From: JANQHS01 sp965267505
GTDB taxonomy: Bacteria; Bacteroidota; Bacteroidia; Cytophagales; CCMP332
Reading direction: 5' to 3'
Assembly (NCBI GenBank): GCA_965267505.1
Contig: OZ254081.1
Coordinates: 1,054,001-1,118,000, forward strand
Length of the DNA stretch: 64,000 nucleotides
In this document: piece after piece, positions 1-9,500 of the stretch
Position numbering within the stretch: the first letter of the stretch is position 1
How the letters are laid out: every line of letters begins with the position of its first letter
Translations under genes and position numbers: made by a program
Notes under the pieces: generated by a model
Told to the model about the DNA's origin: nothing
The model's input: the letters and a program-made list of their open reading frames with translations, nothing else
The model's database searches: none

Positions 1-402
1 TCAGGTGGTGTTGATGCAAATGCATTGCATAAGCCAAAAAGATTCTTCGGAGCAGCCAGAAATGTTGAAAATGGTGGTTCATTGACCATAATTGCAACTG
101 CTCTTATCGAGACGGGATCCAAAATGGATGAGGTGATCTTTGAGGAATTCAAAGGAACCGGTAACATGGAACTTCAATTGGATAGAAAACTATCCAACAA
201 GCGTGTCTATCCTTCTATCGATATTCCAGCATCTGGAACAAGGAGAGAAGACCTGCTTATGGACAAAGACGAATTGAACAGGGTCTGGATCCTGAGAAAG
301 TTCATGGCAGATATGAATTCAATCGAAGCAATGGAATTCCTATTGGAAAGGATCAAAGGAACCAAAAGCAACGAGGAGTTCCTGATCTCAATGAACGGAT
401 AA
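1..402 (+). CDS. rho: Transcription termination factor Rho, C-terminal part
   Basis: The open frame runs in from the left edge, so only about the last 133 residues are visible. They match the end of the Rho RecA-like ATPase domain: a segment reading FFGAARNVENGGSLTI, then IATALIETGSKMDEVI, the EFKGTGNMEL stretch, LDRKLSNKRVYPSIDI and the SGTRREDLL motif. Rho is the hexameric RNA helicase that terminates untranslated transcripts in the cytoplasm. The order of these blocks is characteristic and leaves little room for another identity. The gene ends at a strong intrinsic terminator. The start and the N-terminal RNA-binding domain lie outside the window. Confidence 0.96.
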   Translation, partial: SGGVDANALHKPKRFFGAARNVENGGSLTIIATALIETGSKMDEVIFEEFKGTGNMELQLDRKLSNKRVYPSIDIPASGTRREDLLMDKDELNRVWILRKFMADMNSIEAMEFLLERIKGTKSNEEFLISMNG

Positions 403-424
403 TTTCTAATTCGGATACTTTTTT

Positions 425-459
425 GAATAACCCCTGGGAGACCAGGGGTTATTTTTTTT
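425..459 (+). terminator. Intrinsic terminator after rho
   Basis: A perfect 12-bp inverted repeat (arms 426-437 and 442-453, loop GAGA) is followed by a run of T. The T tract lies only on the plus-strand side, so it terminates rho. The convergent response-regulator gene ends within the right arm (stop at 449-451). Confidence 0.9.
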
Positions 460-1153
460 CTACAAGCCTAAAGCCTGAACCATGAACATTGATGATCTCA
501 AGCTTGGGATCGGGTCCTAGTTTTTTCCTGAGTTTGGATACATATACATCCATACTTCTCGCCGAAAAATAACTGTCATCTTTCCAGATCGAGTTTAACA
601 CCAGATTTCTCTCCAAAAGTTGATTTTTCTTTTCTATCAGTAATCTCAATAATTGACTTTCCTTTCCGGTAAGCTTCTCCGATTTCCCGTTAAATATGAG
701 AGTCCTTTCATTGGGGTTGAATTCAAACTCCCCAATCTTTCTGATATCATTAATTGTTTCTTCCGGGTTTTCCCTTGCCTTTCTAGCCCGATTTAATACC
801 CCGTTAATCCTGAGAACAAGTTCCTCCATATTAAAAGGCTTACTCACGTAATCATCAGCACCAATTCTCAATCCTTTGATGGCATCCTTGCTTTGATTTT
901 TTGCAGTAAGAAAAATGATGGGGAAATCGGGATCGCCGGCTTTGATTACTTCCCCTAACCAAAAACCATCCTTCTTGGGTAGCATTACATCCAATATTGC
1001 AAGGTCGAATTTTCCTTTTGAGTAAGACTCCTTGCCTTGCTCCCCATCTTTGGAAAGCTCCACGACAAACCCCTTCATTTCAAGATATTCCTTTAGCATG
1101 AAGCCAAGGTTGTGGTCATCTTCAACCAATAGAATGTTTCTTGATTCAGGCAA
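449..1153 (-). CDS. OmpR/PhoB-family response regulator
   Basis: This 234-residue protein has an N-terminal receiver domain and a C-terminal winged-helix DNA-binding domain. The receiver shows the acidic pair D12-D13, the phosphoacceptor D55 (in LAILDVMLP), the T/A switch region FLTAKN and the conserved lysine of SKPFNMEEL. The C-terminal part carries the OmpR-type signature ARSMDVYVSKLRKKL. The only start that keeps the acidic pocket is TTG at 1153, inside the end of the upstream kinase gene (8-nt overlap), which implies translational coupling. It should be phosphorylated by the kinase encoded just upstream. Its target is unknown, but phased TTTAACAT repeats in the divergent promoter region are candidates. 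Confidence 0.93.
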   Translation of the reverse strand: MPESRNILLVEDDHNLGFMLKEYLEMKGFVVELSKDGEQGKESYSKGKFDLAILDVMLPKKDGFWLGEVIKAGDPDFPIIFLTAKNQSKDAIKGLRIGADDYVSKPFNMEELVLRINGVLNRARKARENPEETINDIRKIGEFEFNPNERTLIFNGKSEKLTGKESQLLRLLIEKKNQLLERNLVLNSIWKDDSYFSARSMDVYVSKLRKKLGPDPKLEIINVHGSGFRLVEKK

Positions 1154-2729
1154 GGTACTTTTTTGGAAATAATAAACTGAATTGCGAGCCTTTTCCTGAC
1201 TCAGATCTTAATTGAATAGATCCTCCTATCCTATTCATTACCTGCTTCGCAAAACTTAGTCCCAAGCCACTTCCCTTGGTGTCATGAATATTCCCACTTG
1301 GAACCCTAAAGAACTTATCAAATACCAGGGCTTGATATTCAGTTGGGATTCCTGGCCCATTATCGGAAACAATTATTTCCAGGCCTGAAAGAGATTTTTC
1401 AACCTTCAATTCTATTTGAGGATTTGAACCTGAGTACTTCAGCGCATTATCCAAAAGGTTTTTGATCAATCTCTTCATTACTTCCTGATCAAAATTCAAT
1501 CTGATGCTTGCAGGATATTTAAGATCAACCTTTCCATCAACGTCATTAATTCTAAGTTCCAGTTCCTGAAGCAGATCCCTAATTGAAACTCCAAGCTCAA
1601 AATGTTCAGATTTAAAATTATATCCGCCCCAGGAGTCATCTTTTATTTCTAAAACCTCCTCAACCTGACTGATCACCTTTCTATTCTCCTTTTCAATAAT
1701 ATCAAGGTAGTTGAGTCTGCTTTTTTCCGACCCAGCAAGCTTTTCATTTCTGAGTGACTCGGTGGCTAAAGAAATATTGGCTAGAGGAGTTTTTAACTCA
1801 TGAGTCATGTTATCAATAAAATCGTTCTTCAGAATGTTCAGCTTTCTCTGACCAAGGAACATCCTGACCACAAACCAAAAGCATAGGGCCACAAGTGCGA
1901 TCAGGATTCCAGAACTGATCAATGCCCAAATGGATTGCTTAAGGATGTAACTTCTTTTATCCGGGAAAAATAATCCGAGGTGTGAGCCAGAGAAATCCAG
2001 ATCAGAGGGGAATAATCTTGCCTGGTAGGTAAAGGATTCTTCCTCAAATTGTCCGGGCTTAAAATTTGAAATGATTATGGAGTCCTCCCCTTTAATTACT
2101 CCAAAGAAGAACGGAATATCAATTCCTCTGTCTTTCATTCTATTGCTTAAAATTGAATCGAGCATTAGGGAATCCAATCGGTCGGAAGGGCTGATCTTTT
2201 CGATCAATATCTCATCCCAAACCTCTCCGATCAGCTTCTTTTTTTTTCTTGCCCTTTCAATATGCTTCTTCAGAATAATCCGATCCGGATCCGAACCGCT
2301 GCCCTGGCTATCAACCAGGATCACCTCCGTATTATAAGAATAGGAATAGGAGGAATGCTTGCCCTCTTCAACATTTACCATGACCTCAGTGTCTTCCTCT
2401 CCTCTTTGTTCATCAACAACTACAACACTTGAATTGCTTTTCAAACGAACCACAGAGTTGGAATCACCCTGATCCACCCAACTTACCGTCTTTACGTTTG
2501 AATCGGAAGAATCAGAATCCATTGAGATGAAGAAATTCAACGTCCTGCCTTCAATATCCTTTTTCTCAAGAAAACGGATGGTTTCCGCCATGGAATCATT
2601 TACGCGGCTATTAAAATTCCTTTCATTTTCCAGAATGATCAACCTGGCCCAATAGGCTTGGATAGCCATCAAACCTATCAAAGACAAGCTCATCAAGGCG
2701 ATCGACCAGGATAATTTTCTGTTCTTCAT
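1146..2729 (-). CDS. Membrane sensor histidine kinase (HisKA type)
   Basis: This 527-residue inner-membrane kinase is the partner of the OmpR-type regulator. Transmembrane helices lie at about residues 8-28 and 264-290. They enclose a periplasmic sensor region of about 235 residues that is rich in Ser, Asp and Glu and that I cannot assign to a family. The cytoplasmic part has the H box around H310 (NMTHELKTPL), the N box LIKNLLDNALKYS, the G1 box DNGPGIP and the G2 box GSGLGL, so all catalytic motifs are intact. It is transcribed away from a secreted acidic protein with a T9SS tail, a candidate target or modulator (inference from position only). Confidence 0.93.
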   Translation of the reverse strand: MKNRKLSWSIALMSLSLIGLMAIQAYWARLIILENERNFNSRVNDSMAETIRFLEKKDIEGRTLNFFISMDSDSSDSNVKTVSWVDQGDSNSVVRLKSNSSVVVVDEQRGEEDTEVMVNVEEGKHSSYSYSYNTEVILVDSQGSGSDPDRIILKKHIERARKKKKLIGEVWDEILIEKISPSDRLDSLMLDSILSNRMKDRGIDIPFFFGVIKGEDSIIISNFKPGQFEEESFTYQARLFPSDLDFSGSHLGLFFPDKRSYILKQSIWALISSGILIALVALCFWFVVRMFLGQRKLNILKNDFIDNMTHELKTPLANISLATESLRNEKLAGSEKSRLNYLDIIEKENRKVISQVEEVLEIKDDSWGGYNFKSEHFELGVSIRDLLQELELRINDVDGKVDLKYPASIRLNFDQEVMKRLIKNLLDNALKYSGSNPQIELKVEKSLSGLEIIVSDNGPGIPTEYQALVFDKFFRVPSGNIHDTKGSGLGLSFAKQVMNRIGGSIQLRSESGKGSQFSLLFPKKYLA

Positions 2730-2767
2730 AATTCAAAACTATCCTTGAAATTTCTGATAAAAAGCGA

Positions 2768-2806
2768 TTTAACATTTTTTAACATTTTTTGAGTTCCTTT
2801 TAACAT
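2768..2806. promoter_or_regulatory. Three helically phased TTTAACAT repeats, candidate response-regulator site
   Basis: The core TTTAACAT occurs three times, with its AACAT part at 2771, 2781 and 2802. The spacings of 10 and 21 bp are one and two helical turns. OmpR-family dimers typically bind direct repeats with about 10-11 bp periodicity. The repeats sit in the 123-bp gap between the kinase start and the divergent secreted-protein start. Binding by the linked regulator is inferred. Confidence 0.5.
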
Positions 2807-2852
2807 GGGTGGAAATGAAGGCAGAATACATTTACAGCAAAAATTTGAACAG

Positions 2853-3887
2853 ATGAAAACAAATCAACAAATCAAGCTTACCTTATTGTTCACTCTATTA
2901 ATGATAGCAGGTTTCGCTTTTGGAACTCTTGCACAGGATAAGGTCAAAAAAGAAAAGAAGGTGGTTGAGATCGTAGATGAGGAGAATGGAATTGAAAAAA
3001 GAGCAACAGCCACCTTCGAAGATGGGGAATGGAAATACGAAGGAAATCCTGAAATGATTGAAAAGCTTAAAGGAAAGATCGAGGCAGGTGGCGCGGATGG
3101 TAACTCCTTTGTCTATGAATCAGAAGATGGCGCAAAAGTGGTAAAGAAGAAATTTGTCCACGACGGAGATTCAGAGCATGACATCAATGTGGAAGTGATC
3201 ATTGATGAGGAAGGGGGCCATCAAAACATGATGTTCATTGATGAAGAAGGTCAGGTTACTCATGTAAATGTAGAGGGTGGTGATGGAGATTATGCCTGGG
3301 TCCACAAGGAAGAAGATGATAATGGAAATTCGGTTTTTATCATTTCAGGGGACATGGATAAGATCACTGAGGAAAAAATGGAAAATTTCAAGGTTTTGAT
3401 CGAAGAAGGTGCGGATAGGGAAAAGATCCTTGAGGAGTTGGATATCAAGCAGGAAGGAGAAAACATCTACATCTCTATAGATAAGACCATTGATGTAGAA
3501 GTTGAAAATGGAGAAGAATCCAAATCCCATAAGGTGGTTGTTGTCATCAAAAAATTCGAGGTTGAAGAAATAGAGGAGCAAGAACTTCCAAAATCAATGA
3601 AAAGGGGTTTTACTCTAAATGGAGGAGGCGCGCTAAACGGGGTTAATTTCTACCCTAATCCAAGTGATGGGGAATTCAATGTGAAAGGGAAAACCGAACT
3701 GACTGAGGAGCCGATCGATATCCTTATCACTGATATGAACGGAAAAAAGGTGGAACAAAAGACCATCACAAATCACAACGGCACATTGGACTATCGAATA
3801 AACATCAAGGACCGTGAGCCAGGCCTATACCTGGTCAGGATTTCTCAAAATGGAGAGGGAGTGGTCAAAAAGATCGTGGTCAACTAG
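2853..3887 (+). CDS. Secreted acidic protein with T9SS type A sorting domain
   Basis: I chose the ATG at 2853 rather than the upstream in-frame ATG at 2805 because the protein then opens with a signal peptide (MKTNQQIKLTLL to GTLAQDK). The mature part is very rich in Glu, Asp and Lys, with repeated EEG, EDG and DEEG stretches and no recognisable enzyme motif. From about residue 263 to the end (344) there is a type IX sorting domain: FYPNPSDGEF, a central ITDMNGKKV strand, then PGLYLVRIS and the terminal KKIVVN. It should be exported by Sec and then by SprA-dependent T9SS to the cell surface. The function of the acidic region is unknown; cation binding or an extracytoplasmic signalling role is only a guess. 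Confidence 0.82.
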   Translation: MKTNQQIKLTLLFTLLMIAGFAFGTLAQDKVKKEKKVVEIVDEENGIEKRATATFEDGEWKYEGNPEMIEKLKGKIEAGGADGNSFVYESEDGAKVVKKKFVHDGDSEHDINVEVIIDEEGGHQNMMFIDEEGQVTHVNVEGGDGDYAWVHKEEDDNGNSVFIISGDMDKITEEKMENFKVLIEEGADREKILEELDIKQEGENIYISIDKTIDVEVENGEESKSHKVVVVIKKFEVEEIEEQELPKSMKRGFTLNGGGALNGVNFYPNPSDGEFNVKGKTELTEEPIDILITDMNGKKVEQKTITNHNGTLDYRINIKDREPGLYLVRISQNGEGVVKKIVVN

Positions 3888-3905
3888 ACTATTCTTTTGG
3901 AGGTC

Positions 3906-3937
3906 AAAAAACCCCTGGAGTTATCCTGGGGTTTTTT
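3906..3937. terminator. Bidirectional intrinsic terminator
   Basis: A stem of AAAAAACCCC paired with GGGGTTTTTT, extended past one T-T mismatch, is flanked by A and T runs on both sides. It separates the convergent T9SS cargo gene (ends 3887) and the tonB gene (ends 3936) and can serve both strands. Confidence 0.8.
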
Positions 3938-4742
3938 ATTCCAGTTTAAAATAAACCGGCACAGTCATTCTAACCTTAACTGGCCTTCCCCTTTGCATTC
4001 CTGCCTTCCATTTTGGGGAGCTTTTTACCACTCTAACCGCTTCTTCATCACATCCTCCACCAATACCTTTTACAACCCTTGCATTGGTTATACTTCCATC
4101 CTTGGCAACAACAAATTCCACAAAGACCCTTCCGCTTACTCCTACCCTTCTTGCGGTTTCAGGGTACTCAATATGTTTGGCTAAATACTCGTAGAAAGCA
4201 GCCATGCCCCCAATCGGCTCTGGTTGTTCCTCCACGATTAGGAAAACCTGATCGACTTCTTCCTCCGGTTCATCCAGGACACTTTCCACCACCTCTTCAA
4301 TAACGGTTTCTTCAGTTAACTCTACATCCAAGACCAATTCGATCTCCTGTTCAATTTCTTCCTCATCAGGCACGGCAACAATTTCAGGATGCTGAATCTT
4401 AGGTTTTGGCGGAGGCGGCTGCTTGGTAGGAGGAATTTCATAGACTTCTTCAAAGCTTTCCTTAGCATCTCCCAGGTTTATCACCTCAACATCATCATAG
4501 GTCTTCCATTCAAAAAGAACATAAGTAAATCCTAAACTAAGGCTAAGGCCCATAGATAATATAAGAACCTTGAGGTGTTGAATGTCAGCATAAAAGACTT
4601 TTTTTGGCCAGTCTACTGGGTTTATGCTTACAAGTTCTTCAACCTGTTTATGGGCAAGCTCGGCGGTGATCTTCCTAAGAACAAGAACAATTCCGGCAAT
4701 TAAACTGAAAAATCCTCCGATGAATGCGATAAGAGCTACCAT
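3936..4742 (-). CDS. Energy transducer TonB (paralogue 1)
   Basis: The protein couples the inner-membrane proton motive force to TonB-dependent outer-membrane transporters. It has an N-terminal membrane segment, a second one (LILSMGLSLSLGFTYV), a Pro-rich QPPPPKPK segment and a long acidic periplasmic stretch. The C-terminal TonB domain shows YPETARRVGVSGRVFVEF, CDEEAVRVV and the final MTVPVYF strand. The same frame is open to a TTG at 4787. I prefer the ATG at 4742 because it gives 268 residues and an N-terminus that aligns with the downstream-encoded paralogue (265 residues). The two genes are close tandem duplicates separated by a terminator. Confidence 0.9.
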   Translation of the reverse strand: MVALIAFIGGFFSLIAGIVLVLRKITAELAHKQVEELVSINPVDWPKKVFYADIQHLKVLILSMGLSLSLGFTYVLFEWKTYDDVEVINLGDAKESFEEVYEIPPTKQPPPPKPKIQHPEIVAVPDEEEIEQEIELVLDVELTEETVIEEVVESVLDEPEEEVDQVFLIVEEQPEPIGGMAAFYEYLAKHIEYPETARRVGVSGRVFVEFVVAKDGSITNARVVKGIGGGCDEEAVRVVKSSPKWKAGMQRGRPVKVRMTVPVYFKLE

Positions 4743-4833
4743 GAGAATAAATTGTATTTCCAAGATATCCCCGGGTAAGGCAGTCAATTATGACATTGAT
4801 TATGCTTCTTGATTGATATAAATCATCAAAGGC

Positions 4834-4860
4834 AAAAAAAAACCCGGCCAAGGCCAGGTT
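4834..4860 (-). terminator. Intrinsic terminator between the two tonB genes
   Basis: A 9-bp stem with one C-A mismatch (arms 4841-4849 and 4852-4860) is followed, on the minus strand, by a run of nine T (A run at 4834-4842 on the plus strand). It lies just downstream of the second tonB (stop at 4881), so the first tonB probably needs read-through or its own promoter. Confidence 0.75.
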
Positions 4861-4880
4861 GAGTTTTGTGTGGTGGGTGT

Positions 4881-5678
4881 TTACCCCAATCTGAAGTAAA
4901 CCGGAACGGTCATCTTAACTTTAACAGGACGACCTCTCTGCTTTCCTGGTTTCCATGGTGGAACTTGTTTTACAACTCTCACTGCTTCCTCGTCACAACC
5001 GGCTCCAATTCCCTTTACAACCTTTACATCGGTAAGATTTCCATCCTTACCCACTACGAATTCGACAAAAACCCTTCCTTCAACACCCATTCTTCTGGCT
5101 TGCTCCGGATATCTGATCTTTTTACCCAGGTAATCATAGAAGGCCTGCATTCCACCATTGGGCTCGGGTTGTTCCTCCACGATCAGAAATACCTGATCAA
5201 CTTCTTCTTCCTCTGGTTCTTCCTCAACGATCTCCTCGATTACAGTTTCCTCAGTAACCTCAACGTCAAGGTTTACTTCTATCTCTTCTTCTAATTCTTC
5301 TTCATCAGGAACCTCGATAATTTCAGGCTGCTGAACCTTTGGTGGCGGTGGAGGTGGTTGCTCCGTAGGAGGGATCTCCAGTATATCTTCAAATGAGTCA
5401 TCAACCCTTCCAAGGTCAATTACCTCAACTTTGTCATAGCTCTTCCACTCGAAAGCTGTAAGGACTATAGTCAAGCTAAATACCAATCCAAGATTGGTGA
5501 GCAGGAAAGTATATTTATGGATATTCGTAACCTCGAATTTCTTGAACAGGTTCATGTCCAATTTATCAGCCTCTCCTGAGGCAACGAATTTCTCTGTTCT
5601 CCTGTCTATCAGGTATTTAAATAGAAAGATCAAGCCGACTAGAACGGCCACAAATAATATTGTTACGAGTATTCCCAT
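4881..5678 (-). CDS. Energy transducer TonB (paralogue 2)
   Basis: This 265-residue TonB-like inner-membrane protein has two hydrophobic segments (about residues 3-22, and LLTNLGLVFSLTIVLTAF), a Pro run QPPPPPPK, an acidic periplasmic linker rich in Glu and Val, and a C-terminal TonB domain with RYPEQARRMGVEGRVFVEF, CDEEAVRVVKQ and KMTVPVYFRL. It is very similar to paralogue 1 over the second TM, linker and C-terminal domain. It lies 51 nt after vanZ on the same strand, so it may be the last gene of the sprA block before the terminator at 4834-4860. TonB proteins in this position could energise uptake at the outer membrane; a link to T9SS is inferred from synteny only. Confidence 0.9.
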   Translation of the reverse strand: MGILVTILFVAVLVGLIFLFKYLIDRRTEKFVASGEADKLDMNLFKKFEVTNIHKYTFLLTNLGLVFSLTIVLTAFEWKSYDKVEVIDLGRVDDSFEDILEIPPTEQPPPPPPKVQQPEIIEVPDEEELEEEIEVNLDVEVTEETVIEEIVEEEPEEEEVDQVFLIVEEQPEPNGGMQAFYDYLGKKIRYPEQARRMGVEGRVFVEFVVGKDGNLTDVKVVKGIGAGCDEEAVRVVKQVPPWKPGKQRGRPVKVKMTVPVYFRLG

Positions 5679-5729
5679 TTTTCTCTTACTTAATGTAAAA
5701 CTATTTCAAAACCCTTGATAAGCCAAGGT

Positions 5730-6107
5730 TCAGCCAAGTTTTAGGGAGTAAACAATGAAAAAAAATGCTCTTCCAGCTATTATGCCCGAAATATTGGCTG
5801 CAACATCCCATAACTCAAAATTCCTGCCAGGTATTAAAATTTGAAGAACCTCAAGAGCAAAGCTGAATGCCAGTGCTATCAGCATTGAATTCCCGTAAAG
5901 TTTAAAACGATAACTAGGTCCCCCTAATTGCTTGTAAAAACCGGTGATCAGCATAAAGGTGAACACAAAATACACGAAAAAGTGTACGGCTTTATCCAGG
6001 GGTAGCACATCAAAAAACATGAAATCAGGCATTCCTGAGCCCGGAAAGAGAGCAAGAAAGATTATGAATGCCGACCAGCAGAGGGTGAAAAAATGGTATT
6101 TTACCAA
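5730..6107 (-). CDS. VanZ family membrane protein
   Basis: This 125-residue protein has about four hydrophobic helices. The signature is an N-terminal WSAFIIFLALFPGS segment followed by PLDKAVHFFVYFVFTFML, as in VanZ-like proteins. Its role is unknown in most species; VanZ itself affects teicoplanin resistance. The only start that keeps the first helix is TTG at 6107, one nucleotide after the gcvH stop, so translation is probably coupled to gcvH. From memory of Bacteroidota genomes, a vanZ-like gene next to gcvH and sprA is a recurring arrangement. Confidence 0.83.
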   Translation of the reverse strand: MVKYHFFTLCWSAFIIFLALFPGSGMPDFMFFDVLPLDKAVHFFVYFVFTFMLITGFYKQLGGPSYRFKLYGNSMLIALAFSFALEVLQILIPGRNFELWDVAANISGIIAGRAFFFIVYSLKLG

Positions 6108-6108
6108 A

Positions 6109-6486
6109 TTAGGATACCATTGATTGATAATCAGCTGCGTTCATAAGGTTGTCGAACTCAGCACTGTCATTAACCCTGATCTTGATCATCCATCCATCTC
6201 CATAGGGATCTTCATTAACCTTCTCTGGATTAGACTCCAAAAGAGGGTTGATCTCGGATACCTCCCCAGACATGGGCATGAAAAGATCAGCAACGGTTTT
6301 AACTGCTTCAATAGTCCCAAAGATCTCCTCATTCTCCAATGTTTCCCCTTCACTTGGAATGTCTACAAAGACAACATCCCCTAATTCTCCTTGAGCATAA
6401 GAGGTGATCCCTATTGTCGCAATATCTCCTTCGAGCTTTACCCACTCGTGGTCCTTGGTATACCTTAATTCTTCTGGGAAATCCAT
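6109..6486 (-). CDS. gcvH: Glycine cleavage system H protein
   Basis: This 125-residue lipoyl carrier protein shuttles the aminomethyl group between the P, T and L proteins of the glycine cleavage complex. It has the KDHEWVKLEG opening, the GDVVFVDIPSEGETL strand, the lipoylation site K63 in TIEAVKTVADL and the C-terminal GDGWMIKIR. Length and motifs are canonical and the start ATG is clear. The other gcv genes are not in the window. Here gcvH lies 50 nt after sprA and directly before vanZ, an arrangement that I recall as conserved around sprA in Bacteroidota and that probably reflects transcriptional linkage, not shared function. Confidence 0.97.
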   Translation of the reverse strand: MDFPEELRYTKDHEWVKLEGDIATIGITSYAQGELGDVVFVDIPSEGETLENEEIFGTIEAVKTVADLFMPMSGEVSEINPLLESNPEKVNEDPYGDGWMIKIRVNDSAEFDNLMNAADYQSMVS

Positions 6487-6536
6487 ATCATTCTTTTTTG
6501 AGCATTCAAAAATACTCGTTTCTCGGATTAAAAAAA

Positions 6537-9500
6537 TTACCTCCCTCCGGCAGCCCCACCTGTTCCACCACCTCCTGGAGCTCCTGCCAAACTAAACCTG
6601 ACCTGAATCCCGAATTGGGTACTTGAATTCTTATAGGAAGTTGAAATTTTGGGTGTGTTGATATTCCTCTCAAAATACCCCTGGACGGAAAGTCTTTTAT
6701 TGACCACATATTCCACAGTAGGTCTAAACTGGATCAAGGTATTACCACTTGCAACGACGGAATTCTCCTCAATCAATCTTTGTAAGTTTTCAGAATCACT
6801 GAAGGTGAATTGCACCCTAAAAGTGACATCATTTTTTAAGATGATGTTCCTTCCCTTAGACTTGAATGGAAGTTTCATCCCTTTTTTTGTATACCCAAAG
6901 GAAACAACCCAATCACTTCTTACGTCCTCGGTGATTTGAGTATTATCAATTGCCAGCCCAAGGGTTCTGGTCCGGTTATAAGCAATGCTTCCGCTCATCT
7001 TGGTTTTTGTTCTAAAGTCGATCCCGATCAGCGGGGAGAACCTTTCGGTTATGCTTACACCCGTAATATTATAAACCGGTATATAAACCGATCCCAAACT
7101 ATCATTTATTAGCTCTTTTTGAGAGGCCCAGGGATAAGGGCCATCAAAATTTGTCCAATCCACGTTTTCATTAATATATGCGGTTCTCGTGCCATTGTTT
7201 GCAACCAAATACTTGGAGCTATATTGATGTTTGATATTGATGGAAGAGAACTTCTTCTTAAACATGGCTAATTTGGACAAACCTGAAAAATCAATTCTCC
7301 AGTTCGGGAGTGGGATCTTTGGATAAGGAGCTCCATCAACCCTGCTGATATCCTGATTGGTATATGCATAGAAAAAGGCTGGAATCAGAACATCCTGGGA
7401 ATTAAGTGAATACCCAGCCCCATTGGGGTTTAAAGCATCCAATTGATCCCGTATTGGTTCTCGGTTACGCTCAAAGGCCTGAAAAACCTCGGTAACATCT
7501 GTCCTATCCGGAACCAAGGGAGAAAAGGCAGTTCCTATGGAAATGATTGATATCGAATATGACCAGGAGTGGCTTGGCTGTAAACCATTTCCTGCCGAAA
7601 AGCCGGGTTCAGTATATCCCAGAAGGCTATCGATCCCACCCAGGTTATAGCGGTACAATTCTGTATAGTTATCAGTCCTGGTTCTATTGAAATCAAGTTG
7701 GATCCTGAAATTCTTGATCGGCTCTGCCGCAATCCGCATGGTCAATGCCTCGGTCCGTGATTGCGTGAACTGATTAAAGAAATTCTGATCTCGAGTAAGC
7801 CAACCGTTGTTGGCAGCGGTCTGTCGAATTCCCGGATCCTGATCCCCCAAAATAAATGGCCAACCAGGAGCATTAAAGGAATTTATACCGGTAGCCGGGT
7901 CTGTATAACTCTGTTGCAAACCAAACACATCAACGTTAGGCATGTATCCGGGAAGAAAGGTGGACCTTTGAACCGAATAGTTGATATTGGCCGATTTTAC
8001 CAACATCAATAACCTCAATACAGATTTTATGCCCTTAAACTCCGGCGGAGGCTTTTTCTTCTTGGTAGTATCATTCTCATTTTTCTTAGGAGCAGGCTTG
8101 CTTTTTCCTCTGGCCGCCGGTCTTCTTCTTGGACTTTCGATATTCTTTAAGAATTTACTTTTATGGTACAGTTTTCTGAAATCCACCTTTCCTGTTAAAG
8201 CGATTTTCTGCTGGTTTTGAATGCTATTTCCAAGACTGGCCACCTCCCTTGAGGCAGCTTTCCATCTATAATTGACATTATAATTCAAGTCGGCATTGGT
8301 CCAATCAAGAAGGGGGATCTTTCCCAAAGGAATAGCATAGTTGGCCGCAATCGTCTGATCATAATTCACCATACGACCCAGATTTTGGATCTCCTTAAGA
8401 ACCTGATCCCGATAAACCCCGGCATTTGGTTCCCCATCCGGCTCGTCAATTATCGCCCGAACCTTGGAATTATAATTTATAGAAATGCTCTTGGTAAGAT
8501 TCCATCTTAAAGCATAGGTTCGGTTGAAGTTGAAGAACTTTTGATAAAGAATGGGCATGTTGGTGGTTTCCAAATTCGCATTCCTATTCTGGGTCTTTGT
8601 ATAGTCTCTGTTCAGATCCCAACGAACCGTATAGGAAGAAGGAAATGGAGTAAGGTTGAAATCCTTGATCAATCTGAACCATTTGGATTTCATCTTTTTG
8701 GTTTTCTTAAGGGGCTGAATGTTTTTCGGCTTTGCAGAGAAATTATAACCAACTCCGAAGGTCTGATTGATCTTTCTATAGGTAGCTACAGTGGCAGAAG
8801 ACCTGTTTGTTTCAGAATATCCCGCAGAGAGTGAAAAATTCTCAACATCGTAAATCTTAGGTTTAGAAGAGGCCTTGGTTTTTACCTTTTTAACGTTGCT
8901 GAACCTGAAACTCTTGACCTTATTCCGGGTTACTACTTTCTGGTCATAATCATCAGCGGCCTCCTTTCCGGAGTTTTCCTCAATAACCGCCAACTTATCC
9001 TTCAGCCGGACATCCGGATCCAAGGGGTCGAAAATCGGGGTAACCTTTTTATTCTCGTATCTGACAAAGAAGGGTACCTTCACCCCGGATTTAGGGCCTA
9101 AAAATTTATCAAGGTTCATATTGGATTGGACGTCGTATTGGGTTTCCCATTGCCTTGATCTGTCTGAAATTCTATCAGATATCTGACCAAAACCAGGGCT
9201 AACTACCTTGCCCGATGCAGCTACTGTTGCAAAATCTGCAACTTTTGTGTTCAACCTAGCGGTTGCCGCCCAACCTTCATTTTTAATAAAATCTGAAACC
9301 CTAAGTTCATTGAACCAAACATAGGCGGACTTGGTCTCATCCCGAGATTCACCTTCCAGGAAGTTATTTCGAACCCCAAGCATTACCACAAGGACATCGC
9401 TCATATCCGGTCGTCCTACTACCCGAATGTTATACTTACCTTTTCTGTATTCGTATGAGTTGAGATCCAGGGATGGATCATTGTTGAACCTTGCATTTCT

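Noticed and set aside
3345..3581. Minus-strand open frame inside the acidic T9SS cargo gene
   Set aside because: It is the reverse of a strongly coding Glu/Lys-rich frame and shows no protein-like motif.
5710..5730. Hairpin-like AACCCTTG/CAAGGTT before the second tonB
   Set aside because: The stem needs a bulge, it overlaps the vanZ stop, and the T tract is weak. I did not list it as a terminator.
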